A DNA stretch of 64,000 nucleotides from Microthrixaceae bacterium (GCA_023958095.1 JAMLGJ010000004.1:1-64000), one strand, 5' to 3'; shown: positions 1 to 9,091, numbered from the stretch's first letter. Numbers and translations: made by a program. Notes: generated from the sequence alone by a model not told the origin.

Positions 1-443
1 CACCACCGCCGATGGCCTCTGTCGCACCCTCGTGCGCGCCTCGATCGAGGGCAACCTCGCATCGAAGCTCAAGACCTACACCGCGCCGACCGTGCTCGTT
101 ATCGACGACGTCGGCCTCCTCCCGATCGGCGGCACCGAAGCCACCTCGGTGTTCTTCCAAGTCGTGAACACCCGCTACGAGAAGGGCCACCCCACCATCG
201 TGACCACCAACCGGTCGTTGCCCGACTGGGGAACCATCTTCGGTGACACCGTCGTCGCAGCCGCTGTCCTCGACCGGCTCATGCACAACGCCATCGTGTT
301 CAACATCAAAGGCCCCTCATGGCGCCTACGCGAGCACAACGGCCTCGAGATCGCGACCACCAACCCCGGCGACGGAGGCGCCAACTAACCTCACCAACCG
401 CCGGTCCGGACACCGACCCCATGTCGGTTTTCGATGATCCCCA
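1..443 (+). mobile_element. 3' end of an IS21-family insertion element
   Basis: The window opens inside an istB-like ATPase gene, the second gene of IS21-type elements. About 35 nt after its stop comes the segment TTTTCGATGATC (428-439), followed by a CA dinucleotide at 442-443. As I recall them, related actinobacterial IS21 elements end in a similar TTTTCGATGATC-type terminus, and IS21 ends are TG...CA. I therefore place the right end near 443. The transposase gene istA and the left end lie outside the window, so neither intactness nor the target duplication can be judged. The exact boundary is inference. Confidence 0.5.
2..388 (+). CDS. istB: IstB-like ATP-binding protein, 5'-truncated by window edge
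   Basis: This is the C-terminal half of the ATPase that helps the IS21 transposase choose targets. The reading frame is open to the left edge, and about 128 codons are visible. It shows the Walker B stretch VLVIDDVG and the family's conserved sensor region, IVTTNRSLPDWG followed by a VLDRLMHNA-like motif and a WRLRE end. The Walker A motif must lie upstream of the window. IstB and DnaC share this AAA+ fold, but the TTNR...DRL..HA pattern and the IS-like terminus just downstream favour IstB. The gene ends cleanly with TAA, and no frameshift is seen in the visible part. Confidence 0.85.
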   Translation, partial: TTADGLCRTLVRASIEGNLASKLKTYTAPTVLVIDDVGLLPIGGTEATSVFFQVVNTRYEKGHPTIVTTNRSLPDWGTIFGDTVVAAAVLDRLMHNAIVFNIKGPSWRLREHNGLEIATTNPGDGGAN

Positions 444-474
444 ATGACGGGTTTCCCCGATCGCTCACAACAGA

Positions 475-499
475 CACAGGACAACACAGGACAACACAG
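475..499 (+). repeat. 2.5-copy 10-bp tandem repeat
   Basis: The unit CACAGGACAA is present two and a half times just outside the presumed IS21 end. It lies in non-coding sequence upstream of the small gene at 564. No function is suggested by the sequence. Confidence 0.55.
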
Positions 500-563
500 A
501 GGGCTCCCACGGCCGTTCCCTCCGGGGACTGTCCCGGCCTGCGATGCTGGGCCGGTGCGGCAT

Positions 564-881
564 GTGAAGCTGTTGATCCACCGGCTCGAGATCGATGGGA
601 CCGACCTCCCAGTGGCCCTCGCGACCCTGATGGTGGTGAGCCGACCCGGACTCGACCACCTCGACTGGGAGGTGGTCGCGCGCACCGTGGGACAGGCATC
701 GATGGAACTCGGCCGCAACGAGCTGGAGATGACGGTCGTCTCGGGCGCCGACCCCGCGGGCGCACCCGAGCTGTCCTCCCTGTCAGGGGCAGCCGTGGTG
801 GTCAGGCACCCGGACTCGACCGTGGTCTGGCGTGGGGACGGGGCCCTCGTGGGGTTCGAGGAGTCCTGGCTGGACCAGTGA
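564..881 (+). CDS. Hypothetical protein, about 105 aa
   Basis: I do not recognise this small acidic protein. The convincing coding part begins KLLIHRLEIDGTDLPVALAT and ends GFEESWLDQ. It has alternating hydrophobic and acidic stretches compatible with a small alpha/beta fold, with no cysteine, signal peptide or membrane segment. The frame stays open to an ATG at 444, but residues before KLLIH are Pro/Gln-rich and run into the IS boundary, so I prefer GTG 564 (GTG 555 is also possible). It converges on the PIG-L gene, whose stop is 4 nt away. Insertion of the IS element may have removed its original promoter. Confidence 0.5.
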   Translation: MKLLIHRLEIDGTDLPVALATLMVVSRPGLDHLDWEVVARTVGQASMELGRNELEMTVVSGADPAGAPELSSLSGAAVVVRHPDSTVVWRGDGALVGFEESWLDQ

Positions 882-885
882 GTCC

Positions 886-1683
886 TCAGCCCAGCGTGGT
901 CCGCAACGGCTCGTCCGCGGCCCGCGGGCGTCCGGTCTCGATGAACCACTCGGTGCCGAAGGCCTGGGCGAACATCTCGTGGTCCATCTCGAGGAACCAG
1001 GAATCCTGGGCGATCTGGGAACGGTGCGCCTCCATCGCCAGCCGCTTGAGCGCGAGCTGGTCGCCCACGTCGATCCCGTGTGTTATCTCGTGCTCGGGCT
1101 TGCCGAAGTCCTCGTCGACCTGGGGAAGCTCGACCCCGTCGGCTGAGGCCTCGGCCAATGCCGTGGCACGTTCGGCCATCGCCTCCTGGATCCGGGTGCG
1201 GTTCATCGTCGCCTGCATCACCCGCGGGACGCCCGCGAGCTCCGCGGCACGCAGCCCGACCCGGTGCACCTGGATGTGGTCCGGATGCCCGTAGCCGCCG
1301 TTGTCGTCGTACACGGTCAGCACCTCGGCGGACTCCTCGCGCAGGATCGCGGCCAGCCGCGCCGCGGCATGGTCCACGTCCGCCTGCCAGAACGAGTAGG
1401 GGAAGTCGTTGGAGGGCTCTCCCATCATCCCCGAGTCCACGTAGCCGAGGAACTCCACCCTCTGCACCCCGAGCACCGCCGCGGCCTCGTAGGTCTCCGG
1501 GATCCTCTTCTCCCAGAGGGACTCCCCCTCCTCGAGGATGCCGGGTACGGGCTCGCCCCTCTCGCCGCGGGTGGCCACCACGAGCACCACCCGGTCACCG
1601 GCCGCAGCCGACCTGGCCATCAGGCCTCCGGTGGCGATCGCCTCGTCGTCTGGGTGCGCATGGAAACAGACCAAGGTGGACAC
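886..1683 (-). CDS. PIG-L family deacetylase (mycothiol MshB/Mca-like)
   Basis: A zinc-dependent N-acetylglucosaminyl deacetylase or amidase of the LmbE/PIG-L family, 265 aa, the usual size. The N-terminal AHPDDEA motif (residues 9-15) gives the first metal and catalytic ligands, and GYGHPDH near residue 140 supplies the second histidine cluster. In actinobacteria this family includes MshB (mycothiol synthesis) and Mca (mycothiol-conjugate amidase). I cannot tell which this is, and other sugar deacetylases are possible. It starts at GTG with TAGTTT 6 nt upstream, suggesting a leaderless mRNA. A tandem repeat array lies 190-300 nt upstream of the start. Confidence 0.85.
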   Translation of the reverse strand: MSTLVCFHAHPDDEAIATGGLMARSAAAGDRVVLVVATRGERGEPVPGILEEGESLWEKRIPETYEAAAVLGVQRVEFLGYVDSGMMGEPSNDFPYSFWQADVDHAAARLAAILREESAEVLTVYDDNGGYGHPDHIQVHRVGLRAAELAGVPRVMQATMNRTRIQEAMAERATALAEASADGVELPQVDEDFGKPEHEITHGIDVGDQLALKRLAMEAHRSQIAQDSWFLEMDHEMFAQAFGTEWFIETGRPRAADEPLRTTLG

Positions 1684-1869
1684 GCCAAGAAACTACTCGT
1701 GGCACCGCACCCCGATGCACGGCACCGGCGAAGCAGGATCGCGGTGCGTCGCCGGTGGGCATCGGGGGAACCACCATGGGATATCAGCCCATCGCAGGAC
1801 CGGTCTTCTCGGTGCACACTCGATGTCGGCGGCGGGAGCACCGTGGGCCGGGCGTGCTGCAAGCCGCCC

Positions 1870-1988
1870 GGCCCGCGGACAGCACAGGGCCACCGGCCCA
1901 CGGACAGCAGGGCCACCGGCCCACGGACAGCAGGGCCACCGGGCTGCGGACAGCACAGGGCCACCGGCCCACGGACAGCGGGGCCACC
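1870..1988. repeat. Five-unit GC-rich tandem repeat, 23/25 bp, order A-B-B-A-B
   Basis: Within the 336-nt gap between TetR and PIG-L (1684-2019), five head-to-tail units cover 1870-1894, 1895-1917, 1918-1940, 1941-1965 and 1966-1988. Type A units are 25 bp with CAGCACAGGG at their centre. Type B units are 23 bp and lack one CA. Every unit ends GGGCCACC. There are no unique spacers, so this is not CRISPR. I see no gene or clear promoter in the rest of the gap apart from the TAGTTT box at 1690-1695. Confidence 0.9.
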
Positions 1989-2019
1989 CGTTGGCGCCGG
2001 TCGACCCGGTCCGGTCCGG

Positions 2020-2658
2020 TCAGCTCGTCGGCGGAACCACGGCGGAGTCGAACCCCGACACGACAGCGGCGGTGAGCATTGCGATCGCCTCGTTGCGCCC
2101 GGGCCGCCGGGACGCCTTCCAGGACTCGATCGCGAACAGCAGGAAGCCGAATGCTCCGTCGACCAGCACGCGGCGCGCCGCCGGGGGGATGCCGGGGTTC
2201 GCGAACTCCACCAGACGCCCGCCGCGCTCGCGGATGACCTCCACCAGGGCGTTGTCGTAGAAGCCCCTCTCACCGCTGCGAATGGTCCGCACGAGGAATC
2301 CGTATATGGCCGGATCGTGCTCCACGAGGTCGACCAGGGACCCCACGATCGCCCCCACGGCCGAGTCGAAGTCGATGTCGGCGCCCTCGGCGGCTCGACG
2401 CTCCACCGTGGCAACCGTCGCTGCGGTCACCTCGTCGGCCACGACCACCGCGATGGCGTCGGCGAGCCCCAGGCGATCACCGAAGTGCGAGTAGATGAGC
2501 GGTTTCGACACCCCGACGTCGCCAGCGATGTCGTCCAGGGACACCTCGGCTCCCCGTTCCCGGATGGATTCCATGGCGGCGCCCAGGATCCGGGATCGCT
2601 GGGCCGCCCGCTCCTCGTCGGTGAGGCGGGGGCGGCCTCTCCTCGCTGTGCCCGCCAT
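2020..2658 (-). CDS. TetR family transcriptional regulator
   Basis: A 212-aa repressor-type protein. Residues 22-62 form the N-terminal helix-turn-helix domain, with a DDIAGDVGVSKPLIYSHFGD signature, and the rest is a helical ligand-binding domain of usual length. The ORF is open 21 codons further upstream, but TAGGTT sits 7 nt before ATG 2658 and the TetR domain normally begins close to there, so I use 2658. It is divergent from the ferritin-like predicted hydrolase at 2767, with 108 nt between them, and probably controls that gene and itself. The inducer is unknown. An acyl or lipid ligand is possible given the neighbourhood. Confidence 0.9.
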   Translation of the reverse strand: MAGTARRGRPRLTDEERAAQRSRILGAAMESIRERGAEVSLDDIAGDVGVSKPLIYSHFGDRLGLADAIAVVVADEVTAATVATVERRAAEGADIDFDSAVGAIVGSLVDLVEHDPAIYGFLVRTIRSGERGFYDNALVEVIRERGGRLVEFANPGIPPAARRVLVDGAFGFLLFAIESWKASRRPGRNEAIAMLTAAVVSGFDSAVVPPTS

Positions 2659-2766
2659 GCACAAGAACCTACCGCCCCCACCACCCGCCGGTTCGGTCCC
2701 GGCGGCCGACGGTGGATGCACTAGTGACAGCTTTCACACTCGACTTTCCCTACCGCTCGTAGAACA

Positions 2767-3732
2767 ATGATCTGCATGTCCAGTCCAGCGCCCAGCGCCA
2801 CCCTTGCCGAAACAACCCCCGCGCAATCGCCATCCGGCCGAGGGGACTCCGGGCCGGTCGCGGCACCCCGCAGGACCGGCTCCGAGCGCGAGATCCCGAC
2901 GCGGCGGATCGACTTCGGCTTCGGTGAGGTCGACCTCCCGCGACACTTCATGAACGGCGACGTGCTGCCCAGCCACATCGTCGCGGTCCTGAGCTGCCTG
3001 TTCCCCGAGGGAGAGGACTTCTTCGTGCAGAGCGTGCGGAACTACCGGGACCAGATCACCGATCCCGAACTGGCCGAGCAGGTGAAGGGATTCATCGGCC
3101 AGGAGGCGATACACGGGCGTGAGCACCGGGCCTTCAACGAGGCCCTGCGGGAACTCGGCTACCCGGTGCGCATCCTCGACGGCCGGGTCCGCATCGGCAT
3201 GGGAGTGCTTTCCAAGGTGGCCCCGAAGCGTTTTCAGCTCGCAGTGACCGCCGCCCTGGAGCACTACACGGCGACCCTTGCCGAGATCCTCCTGCGGTCC
3301 CGTTCACTCGACGAGGACACCCACGTGGCGGAGGTGCGCGAGCTGTTCTACTGGCACGCCGTCGAGGAGAGCGAGCACAAGGCGGTCGCGTTCGACGTGC
3401 TGGAGCAGGTCTCTGGATCGGAACGACTCCGGGTGAACGTCATGCGGATCACGACCGCCGCGTTCCTCTTCGCCGTGGCATCCGGGGCGCTGGTGTCGAT
3501 GGCCACCGACCCGGCTGCACGCGACCTCGGCCGGTTGCGCCGGGAGCTCGGCGAGCTGCGCGACAACCCGGCGGTGTCACGCGAGTGCGTGCAGCGGATC
3601 CGCGACTACAACCGGCCCGGATTCCATCCCGATGACCACGACACCAGCGGGCTCCTGGCGCAGTGGCGTGAACGCCTCTTCGGCACCGACGGCACGCTCA
3701 GGGACCGCCTGCGCCGGACGCGAGCGGCCTGA
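2767..3732 (+). CDS. Predicted metal-dependent hydrolase (PF10118 family)
   Basis: A 321-aa protein of the COG3687/PF10118 group, a poorly characterised all-helical ferritin-like family. Candidate metal ligands appear in pairs: E113/H116/E119/H120 in the motif FIGQEAIHGREH, EHY near residue 165, and E..E..H in WHAVEESEHK around 195-205. That is a di-iron-like arrangement. Residues 1-45 are Pro/Ala-rich and probably disordered. ATG 2776 is an alternative start. It sits opposite a TetR gene and ends before a strong hairpin. Hydrolase is a database-style family name. An oxygenase-like role is equally compatible with the ligand pattern. Confidence 0.75.
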   Translation: MICMSSPAPSATLAETTPAQSPSGRGDSGPVAAPRRTGSEREIPTRRIDFGFGEVDLPRHFMNGDVLPSHIVAVLSCLFPEGEDFFVQSVRNYRDQITDPELAEQVKGFIGQEAIHGREHRAFNEALRELGYPVRILDGRVRIGMGVLSKVAPKRFQLAVTAALEHYTATLAEILLRSRSLDEDTHVAEVRELFYWHAVEESEHKAVAFDVLEQVSGSERLRVNVMRITTAAFLFAVASGALVSMATDPAARDLGRLRRELGELRDNPAVSRECVQRIRDYNRPGFHPDDHDTSGLLAQWRERLFGTDGTLRDRLRRTRAA

Positions 3733-3765
3733 ACCCGGCTGCTGCGGGCCACCCACGGGCCCGGG

Positions 3766-3786
3766 CCGCCCCGCCACGCGGGGCGG
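3766..3786. terminator. GC hairpin between convergent genes
   Basis: Perfect 9-bp inverted repeat CCGCCCCGC / GCGGGGCGG with a 3-nt loop, between the converging stops at 3732 and 3793. It could end transcripts from both strands. There is no U-run. Confidence 0.65.
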
Positions 3787-3792
3787 GGTTGC

Positions 3793-4962
3793 TCAGGCGA
3801 CCGCGCCGGAATCCCTGAGGGCGGCCACGCCTGAGTCGTCCATTCCGAGCCAGTCGGCCAGGACGTCGTCGGTGTCCTGCCCGGGGTGGGCGGGCACGCG
3901 CTGGATCGCTCCCGGCGTACGGCTGAAGCGGGGCGACGGCGCGGGCTGGGTGATCCCGCCGAACTCCACGAAGGTCCCGCGCTCGACGTTGTGGGGATGG
4001 CGCGCCGCCTCCTCCATGGTCAGCACGGGGGCGAAGCAGACGTCGCTGCCCTCCATGACCTCGCACCACTCGTCGCGGGTCTTCGTGGCGAACACCTCGG
4101 CGAGTTCGCCCCGCAGCTCCTCCCAGTGGCTGGCGTCCATCTGGTAGGGCAGCTCCTTGCCCTTGGCGGCGAGGTGCTCCTCCAGCCCGCTCAGCCTCAG
4201 CAGCTCTGCGTAGAACTGTGGCTCGATCGAGCCGATGGACACGTACTTCCCATCGGCCGTCTCGTAGGTGTCGTAGAAGTGGGCGCCGGTGTCCAACATG
4301 TTGGTGCCCCGCTCATCGGTCCAGATGCCCATGGCCCGGAACGCCCAGATCATCGTCATGAGCGTGGCGCTGCCGTCGACCATCGCGGCATCTATCACCT
4401 GGCCCTTGCCCGAACGCTGTGCCTCCAGGAGCCCGCAGACCACGCCGAATGCCTGGAGCATCCCCCCTCCGCCGAAGTCGCCCACGAGGTTTATCGGCGG
4501 GGTCGGCTGCTCCCCCGCGCGCCCCAGGTGGGCCAGTGCCCCGGCCAGGGCGATGTAGTTGATGTCGTGGCCGGCCGTGTGGGCGTAGGGGCCGTCCTGT
4601 CCCCAGCCGGTCATGCGGCTGTAGACCAGCGCCGGGTTCCGCTCCAGGCACTCCTCCGGGCCGATGCCGAGACGCTCGGCGACCCCGGGGCGGAACCCCT
4701 CGATCAGTGCGTCGGCGTGCTCGACCAGGTCCAGCACGACCTGCACACCCTCGTCGGACTTGAGGTTCACCCCGACCGATCGACGACCCCGGTAGAGCAC
4801 ATCGGCCGGGGGCACCTCGGGGTCACCCCCGGCACGGTCGGCGCGATCCACGCGCACCACGTCCGCTCCCATGTCGGCCAGCATCATCGCCGTGAACGGG
4901 CCCGGTCCGATCCCCGCGACCTCGATCACCTTCACACCCGAGAGCGGACCCATGGCGCTCAC
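3793..4962 (-). CDS. mcr: Alpha-methylacyl-CoA racemase (CoA-transferase family III)
   Basis: It interconverts (R)- and (S)-2-methylacyl-CoA esters, letting beta-oxidation handle methyl-branched and sterol side chains. At 389 aa it has family length. The residues known to be catalytic in the M. tuberculosis enzyme (His126, Asp156, Glu241) line up as H132 in TAGHDINY, D162 in VGDFGGGG and E247 in IGSIEPQF, each at a constant offset of +6. This separates it from formyl-CoA transferases, which use a different Asp. It overlaps the upstream hydrolase gene by 4 nt (ATGA), so the two are translationally coupled. Confidence 0.92.
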   Translation of the reverse strand: MSAMGPLSGVKVIEVAGIGPGPFTAMMLADMGADVVRVDRADRAGGDPEVPPADVLYRGRRSVGVNLKSDEGVQVVLDLVEHADALIEGFRPGVAERLGIGPEECLERNPALVYSRMTGWGQDGPYAHTAGHDINYIALAGALAHLGRAGEQPTPPINLVGDFGGGGMLQAFGVVCGLLEAQRSGKGQVIDAAMVDGSATLMTMIWAFRAMGIWTDERGTNMLDTGAHFYDTYETADGKYVSIGSIEPQFYAELLRLSGLEEHLAAKGKELPYQMDASHWEELRGELAEVFATKTRDEWCEVMEGSDVCFAPVLTMEEAARHPHNVERGTFVEFGGITQPAPSPRFSRTPGAIQRVPAHPGQDTDDVLADWLGMDDSGVAALRDSGAVA

Positions 4963-5885
4963 CTCGCATCCCCGGCGACGGAACGACCTGCGCCATCGCC
5001 CTCGGTGGACCGCCCCGCGACGTCCACGACCGCTGCAACAGCACGTTCCCAGTACGCCGGTGGCAGGTCGTGGCCCATGCCGGGCATCACCCTGAACTCG
5101 GAGTCCTCCACCAGCTCGGCGGTACGCCGACCGCCGCTTATGTTCACGAGCCGGTCGGCGTCGCCGTGGAGCACCATCGTCGCCCGGGACAGCTGCGACA
5201 GCCCCTCGGCACGGTCGCCCGACGCGAGGATCGCGAGCATCTGGCGGGCGGTTCCGTCAGGGTCGTAGCAGCGGTCGACGGCCTCCGCGACCCGGTTGCG
5301 CATGTGGGCCGCGTCCCAGGCATCCGGGGTGCCGATCAGCTCCTGGAGCCTGATCCCCGAGTTGATCCGCTCCTCGCGGGACTCCGCCGGAACCATGACC
5401 GTGGCGAGACCGGCGAGGCACTCGGGGTCGGGCATTCCGTACTCGGGCTCACCGGTGGTCGACATCACCGAGGTGACCGACCGGACCCTCTCCGGGTACT
5501 CGATGGCGATGCTCTGCACGATCATCCCGCCCATCGAGGAACCGAAGATGTGCGCACCATCGACCTCGAGGGTGTCCAGGACGGCGACCGCGTCGGCGGC
5601 CATGTCGCGCAGTGCGTAGGGAGCCTCGACGGTTCCTCCGGAGGTCGCCGCGGCGAATGCCTCGAGCACGTCGGGCACCTCCGCGTCGAGGTGGGTCGAG
5701 AGGCCGACGTCGCGGTTGTCGAAACGCACCACCCGGAACCCCTGCTGCACGAGGCGTTCGCAGAAGTCCTCCTCGTAGCCCGTCAACTGGGTCCCGAGCC
5801 CGTTCACCAACAGGACCGTCTCGGCTCCTGGGTCTCCGAAGGTCTCGAAGTAGATCTCGATGTCGTTCGCCCTGGTGGTCGGCAT
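4959..5885 (-). CDS. Alpha/beta hydrolase
   Basis: A 308-aa alpha/beta-fold hydrolase. The oxyanion-hole region is VNGLGTQ (28-34), the nucleophile elbow is GSSMGG with S117, and a late GMGHDLP supplies the catalytic histidine. There is no signal peptide, so it is cytoplasmic. Its stop overlaps the start of the racemase gene by 4 nt. That coupling suggests a shared job, for example hydrolysis of an ester or thioester in branched-lipid breakdown. The substrate cannot be read from sequence. The start is ATG 5885, with a GAGGA motif a few bases upstream. Confidence 0.88.
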   Translation of the reverse strand: MPTTRANDIEIYFETFGDPGAETVLLVNGLGTQLTGYEEDFCERLVQQGFRVVRFDNRDVGLSTHLDAEVPDVLEAFAAATSGGTVEAPYALRDMAADAVAVLDTLEVDGAHIFGSSMGGMIVQSIAIEYPERVRSVTSVMSTTGEPEYGMPDPECLAGLATVMVPAESREERINSGIRLQELIGTPDAWDAAHMRNRVAEAVDRCYDPDGTARQMLAILASGDRAEGLSQLSRATMVLHGDADRLVNISGGRRTAELVEDSEFRVMPGMGHDLPPAYWERAVAAVVDVAGRSTEGDGAGRSVAGDAR

Positions 5886-5933
5886 CCCGGAATCCTCGGC
5901 GAACTGGACCGCCCGGTCAAGTGGACCCGACCC

Positions 5934-7001
5934 TCAGGTGACTCGCTTCCCCGCCCGCCAGCACCCGAGGACCCCGTGGCCCTCGTCGAGCACGACCACG
6001 TCCGCACGGTCCCCGGGTCGCAGTCGGTTGCCGGGCAGCCCGAGCACCCGTGACTGGGGAACCGACAACGACTCGACTGCCTCCGCGAAGGGGACACCGG
6101 CCCCCGACAACACACCCAGCATGGAACTCGGGGTGGCGACCGAACCCGCCAGGGTGCCGTCACCCAGGCGCGGGGTCGCCCCCGGGTCGACCGTCCCCGC
6201 CGCAGCAACCGCGTCGGTGGTGACGGCCACGCGGCCGGGCGCGGCGGCGAACGTGATCCGGAGCGCCTCGGGTGCCACGTGCACGCCATCGGCGATCAGT
6301 CCGAGGGTCACCGCCTCGTCGGCCAGTGCCCAGCCGGCGGGACCGGGGTCGCGGTGGGTGAAGCGCCGGTGGGCGTTCCAGCAGTGCGTGAGCACCGAGG
6401 CCCCGGCCTCCGCGGCGCGTGCGCAGCAGGCCGCGTCGGCATCGCTGTGTCCGACGGCCACCACCACCCCCATGGAGCGCCACTGCCCGATGAGTTCGAG
6501 CGCCCGGTGCAGCTCCGGAGCGATCGTGACCATGACGATGTCACCGGCGTCCGCGAGTGCAGCCACTTCCGCGGGATCGCACCGGGTGAGGTTCGCCGGG
6601 TCGTGTGCACCGTTCCATTGCGGCGAGAGGTGGGGCCCCTCGAGGTGCGCCCCGAGCAGGCCTGCGTCGGGGTGCCGGCGCCTGAACTCCGTGATCTCCC
6701 CCAGCGCCTCGCAGTACCCCGGGATCGTTGTGTCGTACAGGGTGGGTGCCGCCCACACGATCCCGGCTCGTGCGAGCGCCCCGGCGGCCGAGGCGAGGCC
6801 TGCGTGGTCGGCGTCACGGAATCCGACGCCCCCGAATCCGTTGACCTGCCAGTCCACGAAACCCGGCACGGCGATTCCGCCGCCGCGGACGCCCGGGGCC
6901 AGGCCGACGGCCGCGACACGGCCGCCCTCGACCGAGAGGTCACCGCGCTGGACGCGTCCCTCCACGAGCGCGGCTTCCACGCCGAGGCGTCTGGTGATCA
7001 T
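5934..7001 (-). CDS. nagA: N-acetylglucosamine-6-phosphate deacetylase
   Basis: It removes acetate from GlcNAc-6-phosphate in amino-sugar recycling. The protein is 355 aa from ATG 7001, the usual NagA size. The frame stays open far upstream, but that part is antisense to galT. Landmarks are VPGFVDWQVNGFGG (45-58, with the E. coli-like Q-x-N in place of H-x-H), the metal ligand E121 in HLEGPH, H185 in VGHSDAD, H206 in THCWNAH, and the catalytic-type D263 in TTDA. No nagB or GlcNAc transporter is nearby. It is divergent from galT-galK with 54 nt between starts, forming a small sugar-catabolism island. Confidence 0.93.
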   Translation of the reverse strand: MITRRLGVEAALVEGRVQRGDLSVEGGRVAAVGLAPGVRGGGIAVPGFVDWQVNGFGGVGFRDADHAGLASAAGALARAGIVWAAPTLYDTTIPGYCEALGEITEFRRRHPDAGLLGAHLEGPHLSPQWNGAHDPANLTRCDPAEVAALADAGDIVMVTIAPELHRALELIGQWRSMGVVVAVGHSDADAACCARAAEAGASVLTHCWNAHRRFTHRDPGPAGWALADEAVTLGLIADGVHVAPEALRITFAAAPGRVAVTTDAVAAAGTVDPGATPRLGDGTLAGSVATPSSMLGVLSGAGVPFAEAVESLSVPQSRVLGLPGNRLRPGDRADVVVLDEGHGVLGCWRAGKRVT

Positions 7002-7055
7002 GGCCCCGAGGTTTGCACGGCGCGCACCGACCGCTGCTGCAAATAGCCTCGGCAC

Positions 7056-7961
7056 GTGCGAAAAGGCGACCAGGATGCCGACGTCCGGACCGACCCGCTC
7101 ACGGGGAACCTCACGGTGGTGGTTCCATCGCGACAGGGACGCCCGAACCTGCCGACGGATGACAGCTGTCCCTTCTGCCCCGGCGGCCTGGAGGCACCCG
7201 AGGGCTCCTATGACGTCAAGTGGTTCCCCAACCGGTGGCCGGCGATGGGCGGGAACCGCTGCGAGATGGTGCTCTACACCCCCGAGCACGACAAGGCCTT
7301 CTGGGAACTGGGGACCGAGGGCGTATCGAAGGTGATCGACCTGTGGACCGAGCGCACCCGCGTCCTCGGAGCGCGCGACGACGTCGACTACGTGCTCGTG
7401 TTCGAGAACCGTGGTCCCGAGGTGGGAGCGACGATCCCCCACCCCCACGGCCAGATCTATGCCTACCGCGACATCCCCCCGGTGCCGCTGCGCGAGCTGA
7501 CCGACGGAGTCCTCGAGGTGCCCGGGGGCGATGACCCGCTCGTCGTCGCGACCTTCGGGGACTGGACCGCGTGGGTACCGGAGGCGCCCACCTGGCCCTA
7601 CGAGCTGCGGGTTGCCACCTCGGGACCCCAACAGGCCCTGGACGACCCGGGCCTCGACCGCGACGGCCTCGCCCGGGTGCTCATCGACGTCCTGGCGAGG
7701 CTCGACCAGTTCGCACGGGGACCGATGCCCTACATGATGTGGATCCACCAACGGCCCCGGTCGCCCGAGCAGTTCGCGGCCCAACCGGTGCACTTCCACA
7801 TCTGTCCCTACTACCGCTCTCCGGGGGTCCCCCGTTTCGTGGCCTCGGCCGAGCTCGGCGGCGGCCTGCTGTTCGACCCGGTCGAGCCCCGCGCCGCTGC
7901 GGCCACGCTGCGCGAGCAGCCCGGTGCGGTACCGGGTGGAGCCACGGCGGAACCGCGGTGA
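7056..7961 (+). CDS. galT: Galactose-1-phosphate uridylyltransferase
   Basis: The second enzyme of the Leloir pathway, moving UMP from UDP-glucose to galactose-1-phosphate. The covalent-intermediate motif HPHGQ lies at residues 129-133, with H131 as the expected nucleophile. A CPFC pair (C38, C41) matches the structural zinc site. At 301 aa it is somewhat shorter than typical 340-350 aa enzymes, yet the C-terminal PVHFHICPYYRSPG region is present. It starts at GTG with TAGCCT 6 nt before it, implying a leaderless message. It shares the four bases GTGA with galK. Confidence 0.93.
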   Translation: MRKGDQDADVRTDPLTGNLTVVVPSRQGRPNLPTDDSCPFCPGGLEAPEGSYDVKWFPNRWPAMGGNRCEMVLYTPEHDKAFWELGTEGVSKVIDLWTERTRVLGARDDVDYVLVFENRGPEVGATIPHPHGQIYAYRDIPPVPLRELTDGVLEVPGGDDPLVVATFGDWTAWVPEAPTWPYELRVATSGPQQALDDPGLDRDGLARVLIDVLARLDQFARGPMPYMMWIHQRPRSPEQFAAQPVHFHICPYYRSPGVPRFVASAELGGGLLFDPVEPRAAAATLREQPGAVPGGATAEPR

Positions 7962-9091
7962 GGGTCCTCGCCCGGGCCTCGGGCCGCGTGAACCTGATCG
8001 GCGACCACACCGACTACATGGGTGGCCTCGTGCTGCCGATGGCGATCGACCTGGCAACCACCCTCGAGGCGACCCTCGACGAGGACGGAGGCCCTTCGCT
8101 GTCACTGCGCTCGGATGCCGAGGCCGACCCGGTGCAACTCGTGCTGCCGGTGGACGATCCGTCCTCGGTGAGCCCTGCGTGGGGGCGCTACGTCGCTGCG
8201 GTGGCACACGAGCTCGGATCCTGGCGTGGATTCGCGGGCAACCTGAGCTCCACGATCCCCCTCGGGGCGGGACTGTCCTCGAGTGCCGCCCTCGAGGTGG
8301 CGAGCGCCCTGGCCCTGTTGGCGGCGGCCCGGCCGACCGACCGCAGTCCGCGACTCCCCGGGGGGTTGGCCTCCCTGCGGGGCCGTCCCGGTGCGCCGGA
8401 GCGGGACCAGCGAAGGGACCTGGCCCTGCTGTGCCAGCGGGCCGAGCACGCCGCGGTCGGTGTTCCCAGCGGCGTCATGGACCAGTTGTGCATCTGCGCC
8501 GCCAGGGCCGGCACCGCCACCCTCATCGACTGCTCGGAGCTGTCGGTGCGCCACGTGCCGGTGCCCGAGGCGGCATCGGTGTGGGTGGTGCACTCGGGCA
8601 CCTCCCGCTCGCTGGCGGATTCCCCCTACGCCGATCGCCGCAGGGCCGCCGAGGCCGCGGAGTCACTTCTCGGGCCGCTGCCGAGGGCCACCCCCGCGAG
8701 CATCGAGTCCCTCGGGGACCCCGAGCTGCGGCGTGCTGCCCGGCATGTCCGCTCGGAGTGCGAGCGCGTGGTGCACTTCGCCGAGGCGCTCCAAGCAGGT
8801 GACCTCGTTGCGGCAGGGCAACTCATGGTGTCGAGCCATGCCTCCCTGCGCGACGACTACGCGGTGTCGACCCCGGCCCTGGACCAGCTGGCGGCGGCAC
8901 TGGTGGCGCTGCCCGGTGTCCACGGCGCCCGGCTGACCGGGGCGGGTTTCGGTGGCTGCGTCGTCGCCCTGGCCGATGCCGGGGTCGACCTGTCGGATCC
9001 CGGGGTGTTCCGACCGGTGGGGCCGGCGGAGAGCTCCCGGATCTGGCGGGTCCGGCCTTCCGAGGGCATCGAGGTGAAGCTGTCCGCCTGA
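7958..9091 (+). CDS. galK: Galactokinase
   Basis: It phosphorylates galactose, feeding GalT. I start it at GTG 7958, which overlaps the galT stop (GTGA), giving 377 aa. An upstream open frame inside galT is a shadow. The GHMP landmarks are present: the substrate signature GRVNLIGDHTDY (9-20, with Asp where most enzymes have Glu), the ATP loop PLGAGLSSSAA near 101-111, the catalytic Asp in VMDQL near 174, and the C-terminal GAGFGGC near 327. No galE is in the window. Confidence 0.94.
   Translation: MRVLARASGRVNLIGDHTDYMGGLVLPMAIDLATTLEATLDEDGGPSLSLRSDAEADPVQLVLPVDDPSSVSPAWGRYVAAVAHELGSWRGFAGNLSSTIPLGAGLSSSAALEVASALALLAAARPTDRSPRLPGGLASLRGRPGAPERDQRRDLALLCQRAEHAAVGVPSGVMDQLCICAARAGTATLIDCSELSVRHVPVPEAASVWVVHSGTSRSLADSPYADRRRAAEAAESLLGPLPRATPASIESLGDPELRRAARHVRSECERVVHFAEALQAGDLVAAGQLMVSSHASLRDDYAVSTPALDQLAAALVALPGVHGARLTGAGFGGCVVALADAGVDLSDPGVFRPVGPAESSRIWRVRPSEGIEVKLSA

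Noticed and set aside
444-563. ATG 444 as start of the small gene
   Set aside because: The added 40 residues are Pro/Gln-rich, begin at the presumed IS21 border and include a tandem repeat.
1870-1988. CRISPR array
   Set aside because: Units are directly adjacent with no spacers, unit length varies by 2 bp, and no cas gene is present.
2723-2740. AGTG...CACT element as TetR operator in the 2659-2766 gap
   Set aside because: Only four terminal base pairs match the palindrome, which is too weak to list.
7002-8207. Upstream extension of the nagA frame to 757 aa
   Set aside because: It is antisense to galT and galK, and NagA homology begins at ATG 7001.
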